DNA of 64,000 bases from positions 8,058 through 72,057 of the forward strand of contig CAZDLO010000009.1 of the NCBI GenBank assembly GCA_964506325.1, given 5' to 3'. Under the pieces are notes generated by a model that was not told the origin of the DNA, did not search any database, and was given only the letters and a program-made list of their open reading frames with translations. A program made the position numbers and the translations under genes. The stretch is from CAINVV01 sp964506325 (GTDB lineage: Bacteria; Bacteroidota; Bacteroidia; Bacteroidales; Prolixibacteraceae). Below, in pieces: positions 27,431 through 35,353 of the stretch; the first letter of the stretch is position 1; each line of letters starts with the position of its first letter.

Positions 27431-29713
27431 ATGAGAGAAATAAGTTGGTTTTTCGGAATTGTTTTATTTTGGATATCCGCATTTCCTGTTGATGCGCAGA
27501 ATACCGCAAGGCCGGTTGACCTGGTCTATCCCCTGCTTGACAGCCAGAACTCACGCTGGATATTCTTTTCTTCTGCCTCCCGTCCTTTCGGGATGGTCAA
27601 CCTGAGCCCGGATACCAAAATCAAAGGCGACTGGGGCAGCGGCTACCACTACGAGGTAGACACAATCAAGGGATTCACCCATCTTCATGAATGGCAGATA
27701 TCAGGCCTCTCAGTTATGCCGGTCACTATCAATGAGAAAAACAGGCCTTCCCTGTTCGGGGATTTCTATTCGAAGTTTTCCCATGAGACCGAATCCGTCA
27801 GGCCCGGATACCACTCAGTGGTCCTCGACAGGTATTCGGTTAAGGCAGAGCTGACTTCCACATCAAGGGTAGGGTTTCACAGGTATCTCTTCCCTGAAAA
27901 ATCAGATCCCGGTATCATAATTAACCTCAACGGAGAAATCGGGCCCTGTATCAACAAGGATGGCACCCTGCAAAAAACAGGTGCACGCAGCCTGAAAGGC
28001 AGCCTTGTCAATGCCCCAACCAGGCGGCGTCCAAAAGATTTCAAGGTTTTTTTCGAGATAAATTTTGACAAGGACATCAAAAACGTTGAAAAAGACCAAA
28101 AAACAGGAAATTACCTCATCACGTTTGACCTGACTGCCAACAGGCAATTGCTGATGAAAGCAGCCCTGTCTTATACTTCTGAGGATAATGCCGGTATCAA
28201 TTTAATGAGCGAACTGCCACACTGGGATTTTGACAGGACAGTCAAAGAATCACTGGATGAATGGAACCGGATGTTATCCAGGATCCGGATCGGGGGAGGT
28301 ACACCGGAACAGCAGCAACGTTTCTATACCGATCTCTACCACTCACTCCTGGGCCGCAGGACGATCAGCGACGCAAACGGCGCCTATCCCGACAATACCG
28401 GAAGTAAGTTCCTGGTAAAAAAGTTACCCCTGGACAACAACGGGAAGCCGCTTTTCAACCAATACAATTTTGATGCATTCTGGGGGGCCCAATGGACACT
28501 GAATACCTTGTGGATCCTGGTCTACCCTGAGATCGCAGAAGAATTTGTACACTCCATGATGCAGTATTACCACGACGGCGGACTTGTTCCACGTGGTCCG
28601 GCAGGTGGAAACTACACGTATGTCATGGTTGGCGCCTCCACCACTCCGTTTGTTGTAAGCGCCTATCAGAAAGGGATTATAAAGGAAAACGCTGAAGAGA
28701 TATACCAGGCGCTGAAGAAAAACCATATGCCGGGTGGCATCATGGAAAGAGCAGGTTACGAGCACAAAACAGCGCTGGGCGGCGGACTTAAGTACTACAT
28801 CGAAAAAGGATATGTACCGTTTCCAATTCCTGATGGCGAATTTGGTTTTCACCAGAACGGCGCAGGCATGACACTCGAATATGCCTACCAGGACTGGACC
28901 CTGGCTCAAATGGCGAAAGCGCTGGGTCATACCGACGATTTTAACTACTTTATCAAACGTTCAAAAAACTATCAAAACCTCTACGATCCGGAAACAGGCT
29001 GGATCAGGCCAAAAGATGTAAACGGGAAATGGTATGCCCCATTTGATCCCTACCAGGTCAACCATGGCTTTATCGAATCGAACAGTGCACAGGCCACCTG
29101 GTTTGTACCGCAGGACCTGCCCGGGCTGGCAAAGCTGATGGGAGGGAATGATGCCGCTGTCAAAAAACTGGACCAATCGTTCAGGGAGGCAAAGAAACTG
29201 GGCTTTACCTCCGGAAACTCACACAACCAGGAATTACACCCTGAATACAGCAGAATACCGATAAATTACGGGAATGAGCCTTCGATTCAAACCGCATTTG
29301 TTTTTACCCTGCTTGGAAATCCTTCCCTCACCCAGTATTGGTCAAGGGAAGTTGTCAATGCCGCCTTCAGCGGTGTTTCACCAACAAAAGGCTATAACGG
29401 AGATGAAGACCAGGGACTTATGGGAACTCTCGCAGTCCTTTACAAGATCGGACTGTTCCAAATGACGGGAGGAACGGAGGCCAATCCGGAATACCAGCTC
29501 GGGAGCCCGCTCTTCGACCAGGTAACCATCCAGCTTAACCAGAAGTATTATCCTGGTAAGTCGCTGACCATAAAGGCTATCGATAACAGTGACACGAACA
29601 GGTACATCTTATCTGCCGATTTGAACGGTAATCCCGTCACTGCATCAAGCCTTAACCACAGGGAACTGGTGAAAGGCGGAACGCTAACCCTGAAAATGGG
29701 GCCTGCAAAATAA
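27431..29713 (+). CDS. Divergent GH92 alpha-mannosidase
   Basis: A 760-residue exported protein with a signal peptide ending PVDA. GH92 features are PVDLVYPLLDSQNS in place of the usual YVNPFIG opening, PFGMVNLSPDT, the NAYP-like tail of the catalytic entry (NQYNFDAFWGAQWTLNT), NYGNEPSIQTAF and NGDEDQGLMGTLAVLYKIG. The last keeps the acidic residues and Gln of the family signature but loses the MSAWYV part found at 1441-3726. This points to a separate GH92 subgroup, perhaps with another linkage specificity. The stop is 116 bases before an assembly gap, so the next gene of the operon is damaged or missing in this assembly. Confidence 0.87.
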   Translation: MREISWFFGIVLFWISAFPVDAQNTARPVDLVYPLLDSQNSRWIFFSSASRPFGMVNLSPDTKIKGDWGSGYHYEVDTIKGFTHLHEWQISGLSVMPVTINEKNRPSLFGDFYSKFSHETESVRPGYHSVVLDRYSVKAELTSTSRVGFHRYLFPEKSDPGIIINLNGEIGPCINKDGTLQKTGARSLKGSLVNAPTRRRPKDFKVFFEINFDKDIKNVEKDQKTGNYLITFDLTANRQLLMKAALSYTSEDNAGINLMSELPHWDFDRTVKESLDEWNRMLSRIRIGGGTPEQQQRFYTDLYHSLLGRRTISDANGAYPDNTGSKFLVKKLPLDNNGKPLFNQYNFDAFWGAQWTLNTLWILVYPEIAEEFVHSMMQYYHDGGLVPRGPAGGNYTYVMVGASTTPFVVSAYQKGIIKENAEEIYQALKKNHMPGGIMERAGYEHKTALGGGLKYYIEKGYVPFPIPDGEFGFHQNGAGMTLEYAYQDWTLAQMAKALGHTDDFNYFIKRSKNYQNLYDPETGWIRPKDVNGKWYAPFDPYQVNHGFIESNSAQATWFVPQDLPGLAKLMGGNDAAVKKLDQSFREAKKLGFTSGNSHNQELHPEYSRIPINYGNEPSIQTAFVFTLLGNPSLTQYWSREVVNAAFSGVSPTKGYNGDEDQGLMGTLAVLYKIGLFQMTGGTEANPEYQLGSPLFDQVTIQLNQKYYPGKSLTIKAIDNSDTNRYILSADLNGNPVTASSLNHRELVKGGTLTLKMGPAK

Positions 29714-29828
29714 GCTTTGTCAAGCATAATTGACTTTTTGCGAAAGATAAACGTAAAACAGAATATCCTGATTCGCAGGGCATTAATGTTCATGATTTTG
29801 TTCATTTTGATTGATGTAGTGCTATTTC

Positions 29829-29928
29829 NNNNNNNNNNNNNNNNNNNNNNNNNNNNNNNNNNNNNNNNNNNNNNNNNNNNNNNNNNNNNNNNNNNNNNNN
29901 NNNNNNNNNNNNNNNNNNNNNNNNNNNN
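29829..29928. other. Assembly gap of exactly 100 N
   Basis: One hundred undetermined bases. The round number is the conventional placeholder for a gap of unknown length, so true spacing and reading frame across it cannot be trusted, and one or more genes may be missing here. Confidence 0.97.
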
Positions 29929-30051
29929 TTACCGGTTTCATCTCAACAGAAAGCGGTTTCGGTAATATTGGCCTTAAAAATGGCCTTCGGTCATCTCGAT
30001 GTTAAAAAAACGGTGGTTTCAGGGAAGGAACAACCGCTCTCAATGGATTAA
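29929..30051 (+). CDS. C-terminal fragment of an unidentified gene after the gap
   Basis: The first frame after the N run is open for 40 codons to TAA at 30049-30051 and ends in KMAFGHLDVKKTVVSGKE followed by a few residues. Alternating beta-strand character with a Gly-Lys-Glu turn looks like the C-terminal beta-sandwich of a secreted glycan-active protein rather than random sequence. The start may be the signal-like segment at 29786-29828 on the other side of the gap, but the frame relation is unknowable. Family not recognised. Confidence 0.4.
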   Translation, partial: LPVSSQQKAVSVILALKMAFGHLDVKKTVVSGKEQPLSMD

Positions 30052-30141
30052 AAGCATCCGGGATCAGCACGGGCAAATACAACAAAAGGCGCTGTAATTG
30101 CATTTGCAACTTCCACAGGTACTTACTGAAATAAAATAATT

Positions 30142-30149
30142 TAACTTTG
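30142..30149 (+). promoter_or_regulatory. Candidate Bacteroidota -7 element
   Basis: TAACTTTG matches the TAnnTTTG consensus 42 bases before the ATG at 30191. No TTG was found at the usual upstream spacing, so the call is weak. Confidence 0.35.
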
Positions 30150-30190
30150 ATTTATTCGTGTTAATAAACAGTGTTCAAAAACTCCCCCCC

Positions 30191-31672
30191 ATGAGCCGCT
30201 ACAAAATCCTCCTCTTTTCCGCCATTGCATGGATCCTTCTGCTTTCTGGCTGCATCGGTTCCCAACCTGGCAAGGGCCCCTATTTTGGCAATGGTTTCAG
30301 AAACGGCTGGGCAGATCAGCATTCCATTGTGATCTGGACCCGGTTAACCATGAACCGGGAACTTAACAAGACAGGGGCTCAATTTCTCATTCCGGCTACT
30401 GAAGCTAAGACACTGGCATCACTCACAAGCAAGGAGCAGATCATGAAAGAGCAGATCCCGGCCGGATATTCGCTCGACCAGATGGAAGGGGCGTGTCCCG
30501 GATCCCCTGGACAGGTAAAACTGGCCTGGTTCGCAAAAGATGCACCGGGCGAAATATTTGAAACAGCCTGGACCGATGCAGACCAGAACAAGGATTTCAC
30601 CTGCCAGTGGAAACTTGAAGAACTCCGGAGCGGCACTGAATACAGGGTTAAACTACTGGCTCGTGTATCATCTTCCGGGGAGATATCCGACAGCATCAAA
30701 GGCTTTTTCAGGACACCCCCGGCGGCGGATGTTCAGGAAAATCTGAGGTTCTGCCTGGTAACCTGCCAGGATTATCCCCGGCGTGACGATGGGTTTAACG
30801 GCCATAAAATTTATGCCTCCATGCTAAAATTTATGCCACATTTCTATGTCAATACCGGGGATGTCGAATACTACGACAAACCCCTGCCGTATGCCCTCAC
30901 AGAGGAACTGATGCGTTTCAAGTGGAACAGGCTGTTTGCATTGCCAAACCAGCGGCTCTTCTTTACAGAGGTCACCTCCTATTTCATGAAAGATGACCAC
31001 GATGCTCTTTCCAATGATTGTTATTCCGGTATGAACTATGGAACGGTCTCCTTCGACCGTGGTATCGAAATATTTGATAAAGAGCAGTTTCCTTCGGCCG
31101 AAAAAACTTACAAAACCATCCGGTGGGGCAAAAACCTGCAAATCTGGATCATGGAAGGGCGCAATTACCGCAGCCCGAATACCATGCCCGACGGACCCGG
31201 TAAAACCATCTGGGGAGAGGAACAAAAAGAATGGCTGTTCAGAACATTGAAAGAATCTGATGCCACCTTTAAACTTTTGGTCGTCTCAACGCCAATCCTG
31301 GGGCCTGACCGGAAAAACAAGAAAGACAACTACTCCAATGAGGTCTTCCGGACTGAAGGGGAGGAGGTACGGAAAAACCTGAACCAGTTCAAAAACCTGG
31401 TGATATGCACAGGCGACAGGCACTGGCAGTATGTGACCCACCTGAAAGATACCAACCTGTGGGAATTTGGCACCGGGCCAAGTTCAGACCAGCATGCAGA
31501 AGGCTGGCCCCCAAATGATGTGCGTCCTGAGCATCTTTTCCTCCGCCTGAAAGGAGGTTTTCTGAAAGGTACTACAGAAAATGACCCAAATGGAATGCCT
31601 ATCCTTAAACTTCAGCACTGTGATGTGGATGGAAACGTGGTGAATTCAGAAACTTTCAGGTCGGGCAATTAA
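30191..31672 (+). CDS. PhoD-like metallophosphoesterase lipoprotein
   Basis: A 493-residue exported protein; ATG 30191 gives a lipoprotein signal ending LLLSGC. It resembles PhoD-type alkaline phosphatase/phosphodiesterases: an N-terminal Fn3-like part (RNGWADQHSIVIWTRL, then WKLEELRSGTEYRVKL) and a metallophosphatase domain with CLVTCQDY, VNTGDVEYYDKP, KDDHDALSND and ICTGDRHWQYV as metal-ligand segments. PhoD proteins use iron and calcium and cut phosphate mono- or diesters. In this locus it might remove phosphate from a decorated glycan or sugar phosphodiester, but this is inference. It begins after the assembly gap and is followed by a beta-propeller hydrolase after a 15-base gap. Confidence 0.82.
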   Translation: MSRYKILLFSAIAWILLLSGCIGSQPGKGPYFGNGFRNGWADQHSIVIWTRLTMNRELNKTGAQFLIPATEAKTLASLTSKEQIMKEQIPAGYSLDQMEGACPGSPGQVKLAWFAKDAPGEIFETAWTDADQNKDFTCQWKLEELRSGTEYRVKLLARVSSSGEISDSIKGFFRTPPAADVQENLRFCLVTCQDYPRRDDGFNGHKIYASMLKFMPHFYVNTGDVEYYDKPLPYALTEELMRFKWNRLFALPNQRLFFTEVTSYFMKDDHDALSNDCYSGMNYGTVSFDRGIEIFDKEQFPSAEKTYKTIRWGKNLQIWIMEGRNYRSPNTMPDGPGKTIWGEEQKEWLFRTLKESDATFKLLVVSTPILGPDRKNKKDNYSNEVFRTEGEEVRKNLNQFKNLVICTGDRHWQYVTHLKDTNLWEFGTGPSSDQHAEGWPPNDVRPEHLFLRLKGGFLKGTTENDPNGMPILKLQHCDVDGNVVNSETFRSGN

Positions 31673-31687
31673 CTGAAATTCTGATAG

Positions 31688-32665
31688 ATGAATTCTATAA
31701 TAAAAATTTTGATCCTCCAGTTATCCCTGTTCTGTTCTGCAGCAGAGGCTCAGAAAATAAATCTCAGCAAGCTAAAATCTCCTGTATTGCTTCACGGTGA
31801 TGAAAAAGTCGCCTATCGCGATCCTGCTGTTTTATTCCACAATGGTACCTTCCACCTTTTCTTTACACTGGTTGAAACTGAACAGGATGGCATGATCTAC
31901 ATGTATACCGCCTCTTCGAAAAGCACGGATTTAACCAGGTGGACCTCCCCGGTAAAACTGACAGAAAAGAACCAGAACCTCAACTTTTCAAGTCCTGGAA
32001 ATATTCTCCGATTTGGCAATGAGTGGCTGCTATGCCTGCAAACTTATCCCCGCCCGGGATGCACGTCAAAACTGCCAATTGTTTATGGGAATAAGGCGGC
32101 AAGGCTCTTCATCATGCGAAGCAAAGACCTCGAAAACTGGAGCGCTCCTGAAATGTTGAAAGTAAAAGGTCCGGAGGTTGCTGAGGCAGACATGGGCAGA
32201 ATGATCGATCCTTACCTCCTGGAAGACAAGGATGAACAGGGTAAATACTGGTGTTTCTACAAACAGAACGGAGTCAGCAGGTCCTTTACCCGTGATTTCA
32301 GGAGCTGGACCTATTCCGGACATACAGAATCAGGGGAAAACGTCTGCGTACTGACCTCAGGCAACGAGTATCTCCTTTTCCATTCTCCCTCCAATGGAAT
32401 TGGCATAAAGAAATCTGCCGACCTCGGAAACTGGACCGATTGGGGCAACCTGGTCACATTGGGTCAGTCGGGCTGGGAATGGGCAAAGGGAAGGATAACA
32501 GCCGGAGTTGTTGTAAAGCTGGAAGACAACCTGGAGGCAAAATACCTGATGTTCTTTCATGGTTCGGGCCCTTTGACGGAAAAACAGGGAGATTTCGATA
32601 AAAACGCCTCTATCGGGATTGCCTGGAGCAAAGATCTTATCAACTGGGAGTGGCCGGCAAAATAA
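31688..32665 (+). CDS. GH43-like five-bladed beta-propeller hydrolase
   Basis: A 325-residue exported protein with a signal peptide ending AAEA. The sequence shows propeller repeats with W and SxD motifs: AYRDPAVLFHNGTFHLFF, in which Asp after Arg is the usual base of GH43-type enzymes; MYTASSKSTDLTRWTSP; LFIMRSKDLENWSAPE; MIDPYLLEDKDEQGKYW; and GIAWSKDLINWEWPAK at the end. It belongs to the GH43/GH32/GH117-like fold group, but no single family was secure. It is the last gene of the + strand run, only 49 bases before the convergent regulator gene; no clear terminator hairpin is seen there. Confidence 0.72.
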   Translation: MNSIIKILILQLSLFCSAAEAQKINLSKLKSPVLLHGDEKVAYRDPAVLFHNGTFHLFFTLVETEQDGMIYMYTASSKSTDLTRWTSPVKLTEKNQNLNFSSPGNILRFGNEWLLCLQTYPRPGCTSKLPIVYGNKAARLFIMRSKDLENWSAPEMLKVKGPEVAEADMGRMIDPYLLEDKDEQGKYWCFYKQNGVSRSFTRDFRSWTYSGHTESGENVCVLTSGNEYLLFHSPSNGIGIKKSADLGNWTDWGNLVTLGQSGWEWAKGRITAGVVVKLEDNLEAKYLMFFHGSGPLTEKQGDFDKNASIGIAWSKDLINWEWPAK

Positions 32666-32714
32666 GCGGATTTCCGGGGGTCGGGTAAAAAAGGCTTGTG
32701 ATACCCGGTTAACA

Positions 32715-33098
32715 TCAGTTCCTTCTCATGGCATGTTCATATTGCTGCCTGGATGCTTTTATCTGATCCATATTCACCAAAGCCCATTTCGCCAGGTCAT
32801 GCAGATGCGGCAGCAATGATTGCCCCATCGGTGTCAGTTCATATTCCACCTTAGGAGGAATCTGTGGGTAAACGGTTCGCCTGATGAGTCCGTCTGCTTC
32901 CAGTGTCTTCAGGGTAACGGAAAGCATTTTTTGGGAAATGGTCTGGATATAGCCGTTTATCTCGCTGAATCTCAAAATTTTCCCGTCTTCCAGGAGCATC
33001 AGCACCAGCAGTGACCACTTATCCCCAAACCGCTCCAGTACATTCCTTACCGGACAATGATCGGCATCACTGTATTTTTTTAAAATATTTTCATCCAT
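32715..33098 (-). CDS. HxlR family transcriptional regulator
   Basis: A 127-residue winged-helix DNA-binding protein, cytoplasmic. The HxlR signature is clear: CPVRNVLERFGDKWSLLVLMLL with Cys15, RFSEINGYIQTISQKMLS as recognition region, TLKTLEADGLIRRTVYPQIPPKVEY as the wing, and LTPMGQSLLPHL. HxlR regulators with this single N-terminal Cys often sense electrophiles or quinones. It is divergent from the qorB-type quinone reductase gene, the usual arrangement in which the regulator controls that gene. The 158-base shared region holds repeats listed separately. Confidence 0.93.
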   Translation of the reverse strand: MDENILKKYSDADHCPVRNVLERFGDKWSLLVLMLLEDGKILRFSEINGYIQTISQKMLSVTLKTLEADGLIRRTVYPQIPPKVEYELTPMGQSLLPHLHDLAKWALVNMDQIKASRQQYEHAMRRN

Positions 33099-33130
33099 AA
33101 CTTGCTAATTATCTGCGTTTCTAACTCTGT

Positions 33131-33145
33131 GGTAAGTAACATACC
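33131..33145. promoter_or_regulatory. Inverted repeat in hxlR-qorB intergenic region
   Basis: GGTA, seven bases, TACC. It shares the GGTAAGTAA core with two direct repeats near 33200-33226 and lies just upstream of the qorB promoter, so it is a candidate HxlR operator. Confidence 0.45.
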
Positions 33146-33158
33146 ATGTTGTAAGGTC

Positions 33159-33189
33159 TTGTTTTCTCCTTTTTCTTCATTTATCTTTG
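33159..33189 (+). promoter_or_regulatory. Promoter for qorB, Bacteroidota type
   Basis: TTG at 33159-33161 and TATCTTTG at 33182-33189 are separated by 20 bases, matching the TTG/TAnnTTTG consensus of the primary sigma factor in Bacteroidota. Transcription would begin near 33195, about 60 bases before the gene. Confidence 0.65.
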
Positions 33190-33199
33190 ACTAACCAAA

Positions 33200-33226
33200 G
33201 GTAAGTAAATAACAATTGGTAAGCAA
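33200..33226 (+). promoter_or_regulatory. Direct repeats at qorB transcription start, candidate operator
   Basis: GGTAAGTAA (33200-33208) and GGTAAGCAA (33218-33226) are 18 bases apart start to start, about two helical turns, and cover the expected transcription start. The same core occurs at 33131. Binding here would block qorB transcription, as expected for an HxlR repressor. Confidence 0.5.
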
Positions 33227-33256
33227 ATATACATTAGTAATTTAAAGTATGAAAGT

Positions 33257-34111
33257 ATGAAAATTGGAATAACAGGTGCCACCGGTCAATTGGGCCGCAT
33301 GGTGGTAGAAAAACTGAAGGAAAAGATTTCTTCAGAAAGTATTGTAGCATTGGTACGCTCCACTGCAAAAGCAGCCGGACTAGGGATTGAAGCACGCGAA
33401 TTTGATTACGTCAATACGGTCAACCTGTCGGGTGCGCTGGAAGGGATTGATACCCTTCTTCTTATTTCGGGAAATGAAATCGGTCAGCGGGCTATCCAGC
33501 ATGCCAATGTCATCAGGGCAGCCAAAGAGGCAGGCATCAAATGGATTGTTTATACCAGCCTGCTGCATGCAGACTCCTCCTCCCTGAGCCTTGCCGGAGA
33601 GCATCTGGCGACAGAATTAACATTGAAAGATTCCGGAATTCCCTTCACAATCCTTCGCAACGGATGGTACACAGAGAACTATACCGGTTCCCTCGCAGGT
33701 GCCCTTGCCGGAGGTGCGCTGATAGGAAGCGCCGGGAATGGTAAAATTTCATCAGCTACGAGGTCGGATTTTGCAGCAGCGGCCATCGCAGTTCTGACAG
33801 GGGAAAACCACCAGGGGAAAACCTATGAACTGGCTGGTGATGATGCTTATACATTGACTGAATTGGCGGCCGAAGTTTCACTCCGGTCAGGGAAGGTGCT
33901 TCCATATAAAAACCTGCCGGAAGAAGAGTATGCAGCCATCCTGAAGAGTTTTGGCCTGCCTGAAATGTTTGCGGAAGCCATAGCAAGCTGGGATGTCAGC
34001 GCTTCCAAAGGGGATTTGTTCGATGATGGGAAACAGTTGTCCAGGCTCATTGGCAGGCCAACCACAAAATTACCTGTGGCAGTGGCAGAAGCCCTTGCCT
34101 CAATTTCCTGA
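33257..34111 (+). CDS. qorB: NAD(P)H:quinone oxidoreductase, QorB/NmrA family
   Basis: Cytoplasmic 284-residue protein of the atypical short-chain dehydrogenase (NmrA) group. It matches QorB/YtfG throughout: GATGQLGRMV nucleotide-binding loop (residues 6-15), LLLISGNEIGQRAIQH, YTSLLHADSSSL, LRNGWYTENY, ELAGDDAYTLTELAAE and SKGDLFDDGKQLSRLIG. QorB reduces quinones with NADPH and helps in quinone or electrophile detoxification. It is divergent from an HxlR regulator and has its own promoter with repeat elements, so it is probably inducible and independent of the carbohydrate genes around it. Length is as in the family. Confidence 0.93.
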   Translation: MKIGITGATGQLGRMVVEKLKEKISSESIVALVRSTAKAAGLGIEAREFDYVNTVNLSGALEGIDTLLLISGNEIGQRAIQHANVIRAAKEAGIKWIVYTSLLHADSSSLSLAGEHLATELTLKDSGIPFTILRNGWYTENYTGSLAGALAGGALIGSAGNGKISSATRSDFAAAAIAVLTGENHQGKTYELAGDDAYTLTELAAEVSLRSGKVLPYKNLPEEEYAAILKSFGLPEMFAEAIASWDVSASKGDLFDDGKQLSRLIGRPTTKLPVAVAEALASIS

Positions 34112-34159
34112 GCAGGGATTCTGGTAAATTCCAGAGGGGTGACTGAAAAGAAAAATACC

Positions 34160-34248
34160 TTAACAGCAAAGAGCACAAAGAGGTCGCAAAGCATATCAAT
34201 AACATTACTTTGTGAACTTTGCGCCTTCTTAGTGTCCTTTGCGGTTAA
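34160..34248. repeat. Imperfect inverted repeat of the GCAAAG type
   Basis: Left arm 34160-34193 begins TTAACAGCAAAGAGCAC; right arm 34207-34248 is, as reverse complement, TTAACCGCAAAGGACAC and onward. Both arms carry repeated GCAAAG units and pair over about 30 bases with a short loop. Elements of this appearance are common as dispersed intergenic repeats in Bacteroidota and other bacteria. Confidence 0.7.
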
Positions 34249-34283
34249 GCTGAACTTTTGTGACTACCGCCTTTGCCTTCTCA

Positions 34284-35003
34284 CTAATTTTTTATCATCC
34301 CGTGGTGCGCCGTCATAATATATTTGAATGACTTCAGGTCGGGAAGGGCCTTCAGTGACTCATCCTGTTTCCCGGTATCCATGTTGAACTTTTCGACGAA
34401 GTGCTCAGCCTTGCCATCCTTCACAATGCAATTATCCCCGGTAAGCAGGTAATCGTTGTTGATCACAAAACATACCGATCCGGGGGTATGCCCTGGCGTA
34501 TGTAAGATCCTGATCTTCAGTCCGTCGATAGTCAAGGTGTCATTACTGTTGAAAAGCTGGTAAGGCCCGTATTTCCAAATGGTTTTAAAAGGTCCCGCTT
34601 TTGCCGTTGTGCCATTGATCATTTGCTCTTCATCCTTGTGCAGATAGATCTTTGGGTTACTGAATAGTCCTACGGCACCAATATGATCGCCGTCAGTATG
34701 GGTCAGCAGGATAGTTGTAATTTGACCGGGAGCAAGACCCAGCTTTTTCAGTTCGTCCCGGACGGATCCTTCGCTGATCCCTGCATCCACCATCAGGTAG
34801 CTTTCCCTGCCTTTAAAAATAAAGGCATTGACGAATCTGTCCTTCACACAGAAGACCGAATCATTCACTGCCGTCGTTTCCAGCGGTGTCATGCTCCTTG
34901 TCGCAAGTAAAAAATTGATAAGAAACACAGCACTTGCAATTACCAGCAAACCCACCAGGATCCCGAATCCCCAGACAGTTCTCTTTACAATTTTATTCAT
35001 CAT
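34284..35003 (-). CDS. Metallo-beta-lactamase-fold hydrolase, membrane-anchored
   Basis: A 239-residue protein with one N-terminal hydrophobic segment (about residues 9-32), probably anchoring it outside the cytoplasmic membrane. The MBL core shows FKGRESYLMVDAG, LLTHTDGDHIGAVG (the metal motif as H-x-D-x-D-H), ILHTPGHTPGSVCF with the third metal His, LLTGDNCIVKDG with the bridging Asp, and a closing TAHHGMI with the last His. The substrate is not predictable; such proteins include glyoxalase II-like, lactonase and phosphodiesterase activities. It stands alone, with repeat-like intergenic sequence on both sides, which fits an accessory insertion. Confidence 0.88.
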   Translation of the reverse strand: MMNKIVKRTVWGFGILVGLLVIASAVFLINFLLATRSMTPLETTAVNDSVFCVKDRFVNAFIFKGRESYLMVDAGISEGSVRDELKKLGLAPGQITTILLTHTDGDHIGAVGLFSNPKIYLHKDEEQMINGTTAKAGPFKTIWKYGPYQLFNSNDTLTIDGLKIRILHTPGHTPGSVCFVINNDYLLTGDNCIVKDGKAEHFVEKFNMDTGKQDESLKALPDLKSFKYIMTAHHGMIKN

Positions 35004-35353
35004 ATTTATATATTATAATTTTGATTTACAAATTATTATAACCAACATAGCAGTCTTCCAGTCTCTTCGTTTTTTATTCTGTACCACATGCTCCTTGCTC
35101 ACCCGGTTTCGTTCCGACCGATAAATGCACCTTCTCATTTTTGACCATTTGTACTCGGCCGGCGGTTCCTTCGATATCTGTCACACAGGGCGTTGCCCTG
35201 TGCTAAGCTCTATATGGCCTTCAGCCAATGAATTCTGCAGGGTTCAAAAATCAGGTCGATTTGCAATCAATAGCAATCAAGACAATCCTTTAGTCTCCCC
35301 CTCACCCTTCCAACTATCTCATGTCTCATCTCTTATAGCTCATAACTTTCACT
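35004..35353. other. Intergenic stretch with a degenerate dispersed-repeat hairpin
   Basis: About 350 bases between two - strand genes with no convincing gene. The first 40 bases are very A/T-rich and may hold the promoter of the MBL gene. The middle contains a strong hairpin (35184-35202) followed by sequence resembling a dispersed intergenic element. The rest shows no structure that I can interpret. Confidence 0.6.
35184..35202. repeat. Short perfect hairpin of dispersed-element type
   Basis: CACAGGGC, loop GTT, GCCCTGTG: eight perfect pairs. The hairpin plus the following GCTAAGCTCTATATGGCC looks like a family of intergenic elements often scattered in Bacteroidota genomes. It is not followed by a T-run, so a terminator is unlikely. 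Confidence 0.55.

Larger units (their letters stand above)
29714..30190 (+). other. Gene-poor stretch containing an assembly gap
   Basis: Between the divergent GH92 and the PhoD-like gene. Left of the N run, from ATG 29786 to 29828, the frame reads a short hydrophobic segment (MFMILFILIDVVLF) like the start of a signal peptide. Right of the N run lies the end of a coding frame (29929-30051, listed separately). The two could be the ends of one gene whose middle is unassembled. From 30052 to 30190 there is only a candidate promoter and no gene. Confidence 0.7.

Noticed and set aside
35184..35202. Hairpin as a rho-independent terminator
   Set aside because: No T-run on either side and no gene end next to it.
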